Origin: JASGMR01 sp963664675
Lineage (GTDB): Bacteria; Thermotogota; Thermotogae; Petrotogales; Kosmotogaceae
NCBI GenBank assembly: GCA_963664675.2
Contig: CAXXLB010000002.1
Coordinates: 558,001-622,000 of the forward strand
Reading direction: 5' to 3'
Length of the DNA: 64,000 bases
Shown here: piece by piece, positions 18,265-27,013 of the stretch
Position numbering within the stretch: position 1 is the first letter of the stretch
Layout of the letters: each line of letters opens with the position of its first letter
Translations under genes and position numbers: made by a program
The notes under the pieces: generated by a model
Seen by the model: only the letters and a program-made list of their open reading frames with translations
Database searches by the model: none
Told to the model about the DNA's origin: nothing

Positions 18265-18463
18265 GAGAGATTTCAGAAAATTTTTTTTGTTTATTTACTT
18301 TAATTAAAAAGTTTAAATGTAAATTTTTTGTGGTAACCGAAAATACAAACATTGAAGAAAGCATTTTAATGTATCAGTTAAACCTTTTACGAGAAATCCT
18401 TTGCAATTAAACAAAAATATCATTTAATCATCTTTAATTAGATTTAATTCAGCATAATCAAAT

Positions 18464-18521
18464 TTGAGTTGAAAAGAAAATAAAATTATCATCGTTGTAT
18501 GCAACGATGTATATAACGATG
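18464..18521 (+). promoter_or_regulatory. Promoter and palindromic operator of the arabinose operon
   Basis: TTGAGT (18464-18469) and TATCAT (18487-18492) are 17 bp apart. The -10 overlaps a perfect palindrome, ATCGTTG-N4-CAACGAT (18491-18508). A second half-site, AACGATGTA, recurs at 18515-18523. This is the likely binding site of the LacI-type regulator encoded at the end of the operon. The remainder of 18265-18628 is AT-rich with no other feature seen. Confidence 0.55.
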
Positions 18522-18628
18522 TAAATAATTAAAGTCATGAGTTTTTAGAACATTAAATTTGAACTGTCTTAAAATGGGGAAGTAAAAAAGCATCGACTTT
18601 TTTACCACAATTTGAAAGGAGTGAAGGT

Positions 18629-19618
18629 ATGTCAAGGAAATTTGCGTTTATTTTCGCTATTATGTTTGTTCTGTTAGTTTTACCAGCTATGACTTTTGCA
18701 GCCGAAGATGATCCTGTAGTTATTTATTTCTTCCCGGGAGGAAGTCCTGGCGGAACATTTGCAACAGTTGTTTATAATGGAGCTGTTCATGCTGCAGATA
18801 TTCTCGGTGACAGGGTGGAAATGCATTATTTGTGGTCGAACTGGAGTCCACAGACTATGGTTACTCAGTTAGAGCAGGCGATTGCAGCGAATCCGGATGG
18901 TATAGCTATAATGGGTCATCCCGGTGACGAGGCATACATGCCGTTTGTTGAAGATGCAGAGAAAAAGGGAATAATAGTTACGAGTCAAAACGCAACCCTA
19001 CCCGAATTACAGGCCGAATTTGCGAGCAAGGGATTTGGATATGTAGGTCAGGGTCTATACTCTTCAGGCTGGATGCTTGGGACTGGCGTTGTTAATAAAG
19101 CTGGTTTAAAAGAGGGAGACAGAGCATTAGTCTGGGGATTGAGATCACAACCGACAAGGGGTCAGAGAACTCAGGGAGCTATAGATGCTCTGGAAGATGC
19201 CGGAGTAATTGTTGATTATATTGATATATCACCGGAAGTAGATAAAGATGCCGCAAATGGAATTCCGATTATCGTGGGATATTTGCAGGCCAATCCGGAT
19301 TGTAAGGCTGTAGTAACGGATCATGGAAATCTCACATCTGCACAGGGAACTTATTTCGAAGCTGCAGGATTTGGACCGGATGAAATATATGGAGCCGGCT
19401 TCGATCTTTCAGCGGCAACAGTTGAAAGTATAAAATCCGGATACACAGATCTTGTTCTCGACCAACAACCGTTCTTACAGGGATTTTTACCGGTAATGCA
19501 AATTTATTTAACGAAGAAATTTGGTTTTTCCGGGCTCGATATCGATACGGGTGGCGGTTTGATAAGTTCGGAAAATATCGATTTTGTTGCTCCACTGGCA
19601 GAACAGGGTATAAGATAA
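18629..19618 (+). CDS. Sugar ABC transporter substrate-binding protein (ribose/arabinose type)
   Basis: An exported periplasmic-binding-protein type I protein of 329 residues with a signal peptide ending near MTFAAED (about 20-26). The body shows the family alternation of strands and helices, including QAIAANPDGIAIMGHPGDEA and VVTDHGNLTSAQG. AAGGAG lies 8-9 nt before ATG 18629. Followed by an ATPase and a permease and then araA and araD, so arabinose or an arabinose-containing sugar is the probable ligand. Confidence 0.88.
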   Translation: MSRKFAFIFAIMFVLLVLPAMTFAAEDDPVVIYFFPGGSPGGTFATVVYNGAVHAADILGDRVEMHYLWSNWSPQTMVTQLEQAIAANPDGIAIMGHPGDEAYMPFVEDAEKKGIIVTSQNATLPELQAEFASKGFGYVGQGLYSSGWMLGTGVVNKAGLKEGDRALVWGLRSQPTRGQRTQGAIDALEDAGVIVDYIDISPEVDKDAANGIPIIVGYLQANPDCKAVVTDHGNLTSAQGTYFEAAGFGPDEIYGAGFDLSAATVESIKSGYTDLVLDQQPFLQGFLPVMQIYLTKKFGFSGLDIDTGGGLISSENIDFVAPLAEQGIR

Positions 19619-19693
19619 ATCAAATTGAAAGCGAGGGGGCGGGTACGCCCCTTCTTTTAATAATATTCCTAATGAAATGAAGGAGGAAGTCCC

Positions 19694-20455
19694 TTGGTTA
19701 ATATTATAGAGATGAAGAATATTCACAAATCTTTTGGAGGGGTCAAAGCAATTCGGGGAATAGATTTTACTGTTGGTCCCAATGAAGTAGTGGGTGTTCT
19801 TGGTGATAACGGTGCAGGTAAGTCTACGTTAATAAAAATAATTTCAGGAGTACATTCATTTGATGAAGGCGAAATGTACATTAAGGGGAAAAAAGTAAAT
19901 CCTAAAAAGCATTGTGTAAAAACGGCTCACAAAATGGGAATTGAAACCGTTTATCAGGAGAAAGCCCTGGCGGAAAAACAAACCCTATGGAGAAATATAT
20001 TTCTTGGGAGACAGCTCACAAATAAACTCGGATTCATTAAAGTTAAAAAAGAAGTAGAAGAAACACGGAAAATAATGAGGGAGTTAATGAAATTCAGAGG
20101 AATAGGCGCAAATGCGGAATCTTATATTAGAACTCTTTCTGGTGGTGAAAAACAGGGAGTTGCAATATCAAGAGCGATGTACTTCGATTCCGATCTGGTT
20201 ATACTCGATGAACCAACTATGGCTCTTTCATTGCAGGAAGTGAAAAAGGTTCTTAATTTTATACTCACAGTCAAAGAAAGAGGTAAATCATGCGTTTATA
20301 TTTCGCATAATATAGCCAATGTATATCCCGTTTCAGATCGTTTTGTAGTGATCGACAGGGGTATAATAGTCGGCAGTTATAACAGAAAAGATATATCTCT
20401 TGAAGAGCTTAATGAAGAACTGATTCAATATACAAAGACTAAAATTCAACAGTGA
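19694..20455 (+). CDS. Sugar ABC transporter ATP-binding protein, single domain
   Basis: A 253-residue ATPase starting at TTG 19694 behind AGGAGG. Walker A GDNGAGKST (37-45), signature LSGGEKQGV, Walker B LVILDEPTMAL and switch histidine YISHN are present. It has only one ATPase domain, unlike the roughly 500-residue double-domain RbsA/AraG type, so the transporter must use a homodimer as in FrcA-like systems. Sits between binding protein and permease. Confidence 0.9.
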   Translation: MVNIIEMKNIHKSFGGVKAIRGIDFTVGPNEVVGVLGDNGAGKSTLIKIISGVHSFDEGEMYIKGKKVNPKKHCVKTAHKMGIETVYQEKALAEKQTLWRNIFLGRQLTNKLGFIKVKKEVEETRKIMRELMKFRGIGANAESYIRTLSGGEKQGVAISRAMYFDSDLVILDEPTMALSLQEVKKVLNFILTVKERGKSCVYISHNIANVYPVSDRFVVIDRGIIVGSYNRKDISLEELNEELIQYTKTKIQQ

Positions 20456-20471
20456 TTTCGGAGGATTTTTT

Positions 20472-21446
20472 ATGACTAAAATAGAAAAGCGTGCGGACCA
20501 AAAGTTTTTTTATAAATATACTTCACAATTCGGTTTGATAATAATGGTTTCATCAGTTTTACTCTTTTTCATCATCACCAGTCCGAATGTATTTTTGAGT
20601 GGAAGTATATATCTTTCATTTTTATCAACAGTTCCGACCATTGGTCTAATGGCATTGGGGTTGACTTTTATTCTTGGTATGGGAGAGATAGATCTTTCTT
20701 TTCCATCGGTAATGGCACTTTCAGCATTTCTTTTTTCCACAGTCTATAAATCGACCGGGAATTTCCTTTTTGCTTTTTTAGCCTGTATCGGATCGGGAAT
20801 TTTAGTTGGGATGATAAACGGATTGATAGTAACAAAAATAGGTGTTCCTTCAATCGTAGTAACGTTGGGTATGCAATTTTTAATCAGAGGATTCAGCAAT
20901 CTGATTTCAGATGGGACGGCTATCATAGTGCCTTTAAGGGGGACTATTTCGCAACAGATTTTTGCGGGAAAATTGCTGGGTATTCCCGTTCAGTCTCTGT
21001 GGTTTTTGGGCATTTCAATATTATTTTATTTTCTTTTATTCAGGCATAAGTTTGGTGAACATGTGCTCTTTGCCGGAGACAATCAGGAATCTGCAAAAAT
21101 GATGGGTGTGAATGTGGATTTTGTGAAAATAGCAGCATTTTCACTTATGGGAGCAATGGCGGCTTTCGCGGGAATGTTTGATTTATACAGAATGAGAACG
21201 TGGTGGCCAACTATGGGCGAAGGATATCTGATGATGATAATGGCCGCGGTTTTTGTCGGTGGAACATCCATGTTTGGAGGAGAGGCAACTATTTTTGGAA
21301 CTTTTGTCGGTTCGTTTATGATAGGAACTCTCGAAGCCGGTATAGTAGCGGCAGGTTTGAAGGGATTCTGGACGAGATTTATCATCGGATTATTAATAAT
21401 TTGTGCCGTAATAGTTCATACTTTAATCAGAAAGAGAAAAAAATAA
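20472..21446 (+). CDS. Sugar ABC transporter permease (RbsC/AraH family)
   Basis: A 324-residue membrane protein of the BPD_transp_2 family with about ten hydrophobic segments. The family landmarks TLGMQFLIRGFSNLISDG and the cytoplasmic coupling segment AGDNQESAKMMGVNV (before AFSLMGAMAAFAGMF) are present. GGAGG lies 6-7 nt before ATG 20472. Presumably pairs with itself in the arabinose importer. Confidence 0.92.
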   Translation: MTKIEKRADQKFFYKYTSQFGLIIMVSSVLLFFIITSPNVFLSGSIYLSFLSTVPTIGLMALGLTFILGMGEIDLSFPSVMALSAFLFSTVYKSTGNFLFAFLACIGSGILVGMINGLIVTKIGVPSIVVTLGMQFLIRGFSNLISDGTAIIVPLRGTISQQIFAGKLLGIPVQSLWFLGISILFYFLLFRHKFGEHVLFAGDNQESAKMMGVNVDFVKIAAFSLMGAMAAFAGMFDLYRMRTWWPTMGEGYLMMIMAAVFVGGTSMFGGEATIFGTFVGSFMIGTLEAGIVAAGLKGFWTRFIIGLLIICAVIVHTLIRKRKK

Positions 21447-21514
21447 GCCCTGCGGTACAAAATGGGTATTTAATAAATGTAATAATTTAAGTAGAATATT
21501 TACGTGAAAGGAGA

Positions 21515-23020
21515 TTGATTATTATAAAAGACAAATTCGAAGTATGGTTTATTACAGGTAGTCAATATCTGTATGGTGAGGAATCTTTAAAACAAGTTGA
21601 TAATCATTCAAAGGAAATCGTTAATTATTTTAACAGCGGGGGAATTTTCCCTGTTGATATAATCTGGAAACCGGTTTTAAAAAATTCTTCGGAAATAAAG
21701 AATGTTATAAACGAGGCGAACAGCAAAAGCAACTGTATAGGATTGATAGGTTGGATGCACACTTTCTCTCCCGCTAAAATGTGGATTGCAGGGTTGAAAA
21801 TAATGAACAAACCTTTTATGCATCTTCACACACAGTTTGACGAGAGTATTCCATGGGATACTCTGGATATGGATTATATGAACACGAATCAGTCGGCACA
21901 CGGTGGTAGGGAGTTCGGATTTATTTCTACAAGAATGAAATTGAAGAGAAAAGTCGTGGCAGGTTACTGGCGTGACAAAAATGTGATTAAAAAAATTGAA
22001 AACTGGATAAGAGCGGCAATGGGCTGGAATGAATCACAGAATTTGAAACTTGCGCGATTAGGTGATAATATGAGAAATGTCGCTGTTACAGAGGGAAATA
22101 AGGTCGATGCCCAGATAGATCTTGGGTATGAGGTTCATGGATACGGCGTCGGAGATTTACTGAAGTACGTGAATTGTGTTGAAGAGAATGATATAGAAAA
22201 TTTGATCAAAGTGTACAGAGAAGAATATCCCGTTACAAAATTCTCGGTATCCGATGAAAGATTTAAAAAATCGCTGTACGAAGCGGCAAAAACAGAAATT
22301 GCGTTGAAAAGATTTTTGGATGATGGTGGATTCAAAGCCTTTACAACTACATTTGAAAATTTATATGGTCTGGATCAGCTTCCAGGTCTGGCAGCTCAGA
22401 GATTAATGAGGGACGGATACGGTTTTGGAGCTGAAGGCGACTGGAAAACGGCTGCATTAGTAAGGATAATGAAAGTTATGTCCGGGGGATTGAAGGGTGG
22501 AACTTCATTCATTGAGGATTATCTGTATAATTTTGAGCCCGGAAATGTGAAAGAATTGGGTTCTCACATGCTTGAAGTCTGTGAATCGATAGCCGATGGA
22601 GCTCCTTCGCTGGAAGTGCATCCACTTTCTATCGGGGGGAAAGAGGCGCCTGCAAGATCAGTGTTCAACTCACATGGTGGTGAAGCCGTACAGGCGACGA
22701 TTGTGGAATTCGGCGATAGGTTCAGAATGCTCGTGAATGAAGTCGAAGTTGTCTCGCAGGACAGAGAATTACCGAAATTACCCGTCGCGAGGGCATTATG
22801 GATTCCAAAGCCAGATCTGTCAACCGCGGCTACGGCATGGATTCTCGCAGGCGGAACACATCATTCCGGTCTGAGTTTTGATGTGAATACCGAACAGCTT
22901 GAAGATCTTTCGGAAATGTTGGGAATCGAGTTTGTAGTGATAGATGAAAAAACCGATATCAGAGATTTTAAGAAAGAACTCAGGTGGAACGAAGTATATT
23001 ATAGATTGCAGAAAATTTGA
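21515..23020 (+). CDS. araA: L-arabinose isomerase
   Basis: Converts L-arabinose to L-ribulose; metal-dependent cytosolic enzyme of about 500 residues, the usual length. Recognisable stretches are EVWFITGSQYLYG near the N-terminus, WMHTFSPAKMWI, HLHTQF, NQSAHGGREFGF, TFENLYGLDQLPGLAAQRLM and SHMLEVC, with the catalytic Glu/His set in these. The start is uncertain: TTG 21515 follows AAAGGAGA with almost no spacing, whereas ATT 21518/21521 or ATA 21524 would be better spaced but rare. Alignment by eye to the T. maritima enzyme puts the first residue at or next to 21518. Confidence 0.95.
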   Translation: MIIIKDKFEVWFITGSQYLYGEESLKQVDNHSKEIVNYFNSGGIFPVDIIWKPVLKNSSEIKNVINEANSKSNCIGLIGWMHTFSPAKMWIAGLKIMNKPFMHLHTQFDESIPWDTLDMDYMNTNQSAHGGREFGFISTRMKLKRKVVAGYWRDKNVIKKIENWIRAAMGWNESQNLKLARLGDNMRNVAVTEGNKVDAQIDLGYEVHGYGVGDLLKYVNCVEENDIENLIKVYREEYPVTKFSVSDERFKKSLYEAAKTEIALKRFLDDGGFKAFTTTFENLYGLDQLPGLAAQRLMRDGYGFGAEGDWKTAALVRIMKVMSGGLKGGTSFIEDYLYNFEPGNVKELGSHMLEVCESIADGAPSLEVHPLSIGGKEAPARSVFNSHGGEAVQATIVEFGDRFRMLVNEVEVVSQDRELPKLPVARALWIPKPDLSTAATAWILAGGTHHSGLSFDVNTEQLEDLSEMLGIEFVVIDEKTDIRDFKKELRWNEVYYRLQKI

Positions 23021-23040
23021 TAATTGAAAGGAATTTCCTT

Positions 23041-23733
23041 ATGCTTGAAAAATTGAAAGAAAAAGTTTGCGAAGCTAATATAATGCTTTCTGAAAGTGGT
23101 TTGGTGAAGTTAACCTGGGGAAATGCGAGTGGCTTTGATAAAGAATCCGGGTTTCTTGTCATTAAACCCAGCGGGGTTGATTATAAAGCTCTCTCTCCGG
23201 AAAAAATGGTTGTTGTAGATTTGGATGGAAATAAAGTTGAAGGTGAATTGAAACCTTCTTCGGATACTCCGACCCATATCATACTTTATAAAAATTTTGA
23301 GAACATCGGAGGTATCGTCCACACTCACTCTACCTGGGCAACGATGTGGGCCCAGGCTGTTAAAAGCATCCCGTGTCTTGGGACGACCCATGCGGACCAT
23401 TTTTATAAGGAGATTCCTTGCACCAGATTTTTAACTAAAAAAGAGACCGATGAGGGTTATGAGGTAAATACCGGAAATGTGATAATAGAGACATTTATTC
23501 ACAGAGATCATTTGAGCACTCCGGGAGTTCTAGTTGCCGGGCATGCTCCGTTCACGTGGGGTAAAGACGTTATTGATGCGGTAAAAAACGGTATAATTCT
23601 TGAGGAAGTTGCTAAAATGGCCTTTGGAACTTTCAGTTTAAACAATAACGTTAAAAAATTACCTGAGCATATTATGAACAAACATTATTTGCGCAAGCAC
23701 GGTAAAAGTGCTTATTATGGTCAGGAAAACTAA
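23041..23733 (+). CDS. araD: L-ribulose-5-phosphate 4-epimerase
   Basis: Makes D-xylulose 5-phosphate for the pentose phosphate pathway; class II aldolase/epimerase family, 230 residues from ATG 23041 (AAAGGA ahead; an in-frame TTG at 23017 overlaps araA and is less likely). Substrate and metal motifs are clear: TWGNASG (N-terminal), KPSG, SSDTPTH, HTHSTWATMWA (two zinc histidines), GTTHADHF and AGHAPFTWG (third zinc histidine). A ribulokinase gene is absent here; the kinase step must be encoded elsewhere. Confidence 0.95.
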   Translation: MLEKLKEKVCEANIMLSESGLVKLTWGNASGFDKESGFLVIKPSGVDYKALSPEKMVVVDLDGNKVEGELKPSSDTPTHIILYKNFENIGGIVHTHSTWATMWAQAVKSIPCLGTTHADHFYKEIPCTRFLTKKETDEGYEVNTGNVIIETFIHRDHLSTPGVLVAGHAPFTWGKDVIDAVKNGIILEEVAKMAFGTFSLNNNVKKLPEHIMNKHYLRKHGKSAYYGQEN

Positions 23734-23753
23734 ACAAGAAAAAGGGTGATGAA

Positions 23754-24776
23754 TTGTCGAGAAAATATGTGACACTCAAAGATATTTCAAAAAAAACTGG
23801 ATTGGCGACCACAACAATTTCAAAGGCCCTGAGAAATCATCCGGATATAAGTGAAAGAACTGTAAAAAGAGTGAATATGATAGCGGAAGAGATGGGTTAT
23901 ATCAAGAATTTTTCCGCATCTCAACTGAAGGGTAATAAGAGCAATACGATAGGAGTGGTGCTTTCGGATAGTTCTAATCCTTTTTTTGCGGAATTTATGG
24001 CGGGACTTGAAAGTGAGGCCGATAAAACCAATTATAAATTAATAAGAATGAACTCCGAAGGGGAGCAAAAGAAGGAAGAAGAAGCGATAAAGACTTTACT
24101 TCAATACAGAGTCGATGGACTGGTAATATTCCCCCTTCAGGAGAGTATTTACAAGTACGAGAAATATAAAATAACACGTAATAGTGTTCTTGTAGGATGG
24201 TGTAAAGAGAAAAATCTGATCGATTCCGTATTCACCGAAGAATTCAAAGGGATGTATCTCGCTACAAAACATCTGATAGAAACCGGGAGAAAAGAAATTC
24301 TTTTTCTCGATAATTTTTTGTACAAGACCGGTTATTATGGAAGAAGATTCGAAGGATACAGACAGGCTTTAATCGAGCATGGTTTAGAATTCAAAGAAGA
24401 AAACCATATAATAAATACGAATCTGGAAAAACAGCACAGAATTTATGAAGGATACACTTCGATAAAAGAGGTCGTGGAATCCGGTAAAAAATTCGACGGG
24501 CTGGTGTGTTTTAATGATTTGTTGGCCTATGGAGCCATAAAAGTTTTGCACGAAAAGAAAATAAAAATTCCGGAAGAGGTGGGAATCGTTGGATACGATG
24601 ATCTGGCCTTTTCAAGAATGGTTTACCCTTCTTTGAGCTCGGTCAGTTACAGCAAATTTCTCTGGGGGAAAGAGTCCCTTCAAACGCTTTTGAAAAGATT
24701 GGAAAATCCAAAAACGCCACCTCAGGAAATAAAAATTAATTTGACATTGAAAGTAAGAGAAAGCTCTAAAATATAA
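23754..24776 (+). CDS. LacI/GalR-family transcriptional regulator of the arabinose operon
   Basis: A 340-residue repressor starting at TTG 23754 behind AAAGGGTGATG. The N-terminal helix-turn-helix is VTLKDISKKTGLATTTISKAL (about 6-26, hinge before residue 60), followed by a periplasmic-binding-like effector domain (IGVVLSDSSNPFFAEFM; VGIVGYDDLAFSRMVYPSLSS). Last gene of the operon, it probably binds the palindrome near 18491-18508 and responds to arabinose or ribulose. Thermotoga AraR is a GntR-family protein, so this regulator would be a different solution; its target is inferred from position. Confidence 0.88.
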   Translation: MSRKYVTLKDISKKTGLATTTISKALRNHPDISERTVKRVNMIAEEMGYIKNFSASQLKGNKSNTIGVVLSDSSNPFFAEFMAGLESEADKTNYKLIRMNSEGEQKKEEEAIKTLLQYRVDGLVIFPLQESIYKYEKYKITRNSVLVGWCKEKNLIDSVFTEEFKGMYLATKHLIETGRKEILFLDNFLYKTGYYGRRFEGYRQALIEHGLEFKEENHIINTNLEKQHRIYEGYTSIKEVVESGKKFDGLVCFNDLLAYGAIKVLHEKKIKIPEEVGIVGYDDLAFSRMVYPSLSSVSYSKFLWGKESLQTLLKRLENPKTPPQEIKINLTLKVRESSKI

Positions 24777-24790
24777 AAAACATTTTTTGA

Positions 24791-24833
24791 AATTGAGAAA
24801 AAAAGCAGAATTTTTTCTGCTTTTTTCTCAATT
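24791..24833. terminator. Terminator after the arabinose operon
   Basis: AATTGAGAAAAAAAGCAGAA pairs with TTCTGCTTTTTTCTCAATT around a short T loop. The stem is about 19 bp and could work in both directions. Confidence 0.85.
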
Positions 24834-24849
24834 AGATTGATCGAGACAT

Positions 24850-25040
24850 CTTAATTAGTAGAAGGTAAAAATCTTATTTCTCTAAGCGAAAATGTATCCT
24901 GTAACCTCTGATCCGAGCTTTTGCAAAATTCAAAGAAAGGTAGGCTGATTCGATACGCCTGGATCAGAAAAACGGATTGTAAAGTAACTGAATCACTCTC
25001 TTCGCAAAATCTTTTTTAACGAAGATTCCTACAATATAAT
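24850..25040 (+). other. Non-coding gap with a candidate structured RNA
   Basis: The 640-bp gap before the VIT1-like gene has no credible coding frame. Within it TCTGATCC (24907-24914) pairs perfectly with GGATCAGA (24961-24968). The enclosed 46 nt can fold into two small hairpins, CTTTTG/CAAAG and AGGC/GCCT (24942-24960), giving a three-way junction. Strand is not certain. From 25041 to 25460 only AT-rich sequence is seen. Confidence 0.3.
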
Positions 25041-25471
25041 AATATCTTTTTTTTATTTTTTTAAAATTTATGATAAATTAAAATTGCGCTCTCATTTATT
25101 AAGTAAGCCGATTACAAAAGGAATTGTCTTATAATCATTCCTTATTTCTTTATATAACGAATAGGTAGTTATTATCGGAAAATAGTGAGCGGCTCTATGA
25201 ATTCATATAACTCCCTTTATATAAGGGATACAATCATTAAAAAAAATTTTTCGGTAATTTTTATGTTACAAATTGCCATCTTTTATTACCGTATAACCCT
25301 TTTTCTGTGAAGAGCTTATACAAAAAATAAGCTCAAAAACTGATATAGTTGTCGATGGTTTTATAAATTTTTTCCCCTGTAATTATATATTAAATTTTCT
25401 TTTTTATTTGCATTGTGAACAATAAAAGTTATAATTGATATATATATAAAAATATATGTGAGGGATTGAAA

Positions 25472-26350
25472 ATGGAAAACAGAAATCTTCAGGGATTGAT
25501 AAATGAACAGAGAAACGAATTAACGGCATGCTATTTATATTCAAAACTCAGTAGAAGGATAAAAAATAAAAGAAATGCGGAAGTATTAAAGGCTATAAGT
25601 GAAGATGAAAGGAAACACTATGAAAAAATCAAGGAGTTGACTGGAAAAGATGTCAAACCTTATAGAATACAGTTATGGTTTTTTTATTTTATAAGCGTCT
25701 CTTTGGGATTGACCTTCGGGGTGAAATTGCTTGAAAAATCCGAAGAGCGGGCTGTAAGTGTATATTCAGCGATGTCGAAGGAATCCAAAGACAAGATAGA
25801 TTTGAATTCTATCCTTCAGGATGAGCAGAGACATCAGTATGAATTGATTGAAATGATAGACGAAGAGCGCTTGAGTTATGTTGGATCCGTTGTTCTGGGG
25901 TTGAACGATGCTCTGGTGGAATTGACCGGTGCACTTGCAGGATACACCTTCGCATTTCAGAATGCCAATTTGATAGCGATAACCGGTTTAATAACGGGAA
26001 TAGCTGCTTCTTTCTCTATGGCGGCCTCCGAGTATCTTGCTTCCGTTCATGAAGATTCTAAAAATAAAAAAGCGAAAAAGTCTGCTTTATACACTGGACT
26101 TGCGTATGTGATAACGGTTTTTCTCCTGATATTACCCTTTATGCTAATTGGAAATCCGTTCATAAGTTTGATAGTCACACTCTGTATCGCCGTCCTTATC
26201 ATATTGTTTTTCAATTACTATATTTCCGTTGCCAAAGGAACTCCCTTTAAGAGAAGATTTCTTGAGATGATAGTTATAAGTCTTGGCGTTTCAGGAATCT
26301 CATTTATAGTGGGAATTATCATTAAAAGTGTTTTTGGAGTGGACATATAA
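25472..26350 (+). CDS. Ferritin-like domain plus VIT1/CCC1 membrane transporter (MbfA-like)
   Basis: A 292-residue fusion. Residues 1-130 are a rubrerythrin/ferritin-like four-helix di-iron domain with paired DExxH motifs (DERKH 45-49 and DEQRH 117-121) and E16; a hydrophobic stretch at 69-84 may anchor it. Residues 137-292 are the VIT1/CCC1 transporter (GLNDALVELTGALAG, then SFSMAASEYLA and three further hydrophobic segments). Known relatives (MbfA) export iron, and others move manganese. ATG 25472 is preferred over the in-frame TTG 25466 because GAGGGA is correctly spaced from it. Confidence 0.88.
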   Translation: MENRNLQGLINEQRNELTACYLYSKLSRRIKNKRNAEVLKAISEDERKHYEKIKELTGKDVKPYRIQLWFFYFISVSLGLTFGVKLLEKSEERAVSVYSAMSKESKDKIDLNSILQDEQRHQYELIEMIDEERLSYVGSVVLGLNDALVELTGALAGYTFAFQNANLIAITGLITGIAASFSMAASEYLASVHEDSKNKKAKKSALYTGLAYVITVFLLILPFMLIGNPFISLIVTLCIAVLIILFFNYYISVAKGTPFKRRFLEMIVISLGVSGISFIVGIIIKSVFGVDI

Positions 26351-26383
26351 CCGGTAAAACTCTTTTGCTGTTTTAATGATCAT

Positions 26384-26410
26384 GAAAGGGGGGAGCTTCC
26401 TTCCCTTTTC
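26384..26410 (+). terminator. Probable terminator of the VIT1-like gene
   Basis: GAAAGGG (26384-26390) can pair with CCCTTTTC (26403-26410). The T run is short, so efficiency is uncertain. It marks the left border of the repeat element that follows. Confidence 0.45.
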
Positions 26411-26423
26411 TCGTTATGAATCT

Positions 26424-26930
26424 GTTACAAACAAAGACATATGTCAAGATTATATAGTCGTGAGCGATTTTATATGTTTTTGATGAATATATTGGCTGTA
26501 TAGTATTCTTGATAAGACTTGTGGAGGTTTTTGCGTTTTGAACACCGGTATTTTCTCCTCAAATATGGCAAAAAAATGATCAACTTCCCGAAAAACGATC
26601 AACTCTGTCTGGTTTCTGTGTTAGCTTTGTATTCTTGTTTTCAGATGTTTTAAATTGCGAGTTGATCATTATGATCATTTTTTGTATGTGTTATAGTTTA
26701 TCGATGTACGAGTGTGAATTTTAAGGGATTTTTTTCACTCATATATCGACGGAATTTTTTTATACACTTTTTTAATCAGCTTGATCATAATGTATATAAA
26801 AATATCTATAATACCTATATATAAAGGATTATAGAATTTTTATAAGCTGATAATTTGTTCAAAAAAGCTGATCGGAGCTGATCGTTTTGCATATCCATAA
26901 TAAAAAACTCTCCTTTTAAGGGGAGAGTTC
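26424..26930. repeat. Iteron element A (GATCARCT dyad-hairpin-dyad), copy 1
   Basis: A 507-bp AT-rich non-coding element that recurs at 38621-39133. From about 26560 rightwards the copies agree at roughly nine bases in ten by eye; the left 130 bp are more diverged. It carries GATCAACT at 26578 and 26597, its inverse at 26660, AATCAGCT next to TTGATCAT at 26774-26788, AGCTGATA at 26845 and AGCTGATC at 26866 and 26876. Between the two iteron groups is a 14-bp stem (TCGATGTACGAGTG with CACTCATATATCGA, about 26701-26748). The element sits between convergent genes. Confidence 0.8.
26902..26929 (-). terminator. Terminator of the repeat-domain lipoprotein gene, inside element A
   Basis: AACTCTCC (26906-26913) pairs with GGAGAGTT (26922-26929) and A residues at 26902-26907 give a T run on the minus strand. 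The equivalent hairpin is kept in the second copy of the element (39107-39132), where no upstream minus-strand gene is present. Confidence 0.75.
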
Positions 26931-27013
26931 CTGTTTGATTTCATATTTCAGTCACATTTATTGGAAAAGGGTTTTATAGTTTTTTATAAATATTTTTCAG
27001 TGATTAAATTCAT

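Noticed and set aside
24941..24960. TTCGATA resembling a tRNA T-loop
   Set aside because: The flanking bases do not form a T stem, and no acceptor or anticodon arm fits.
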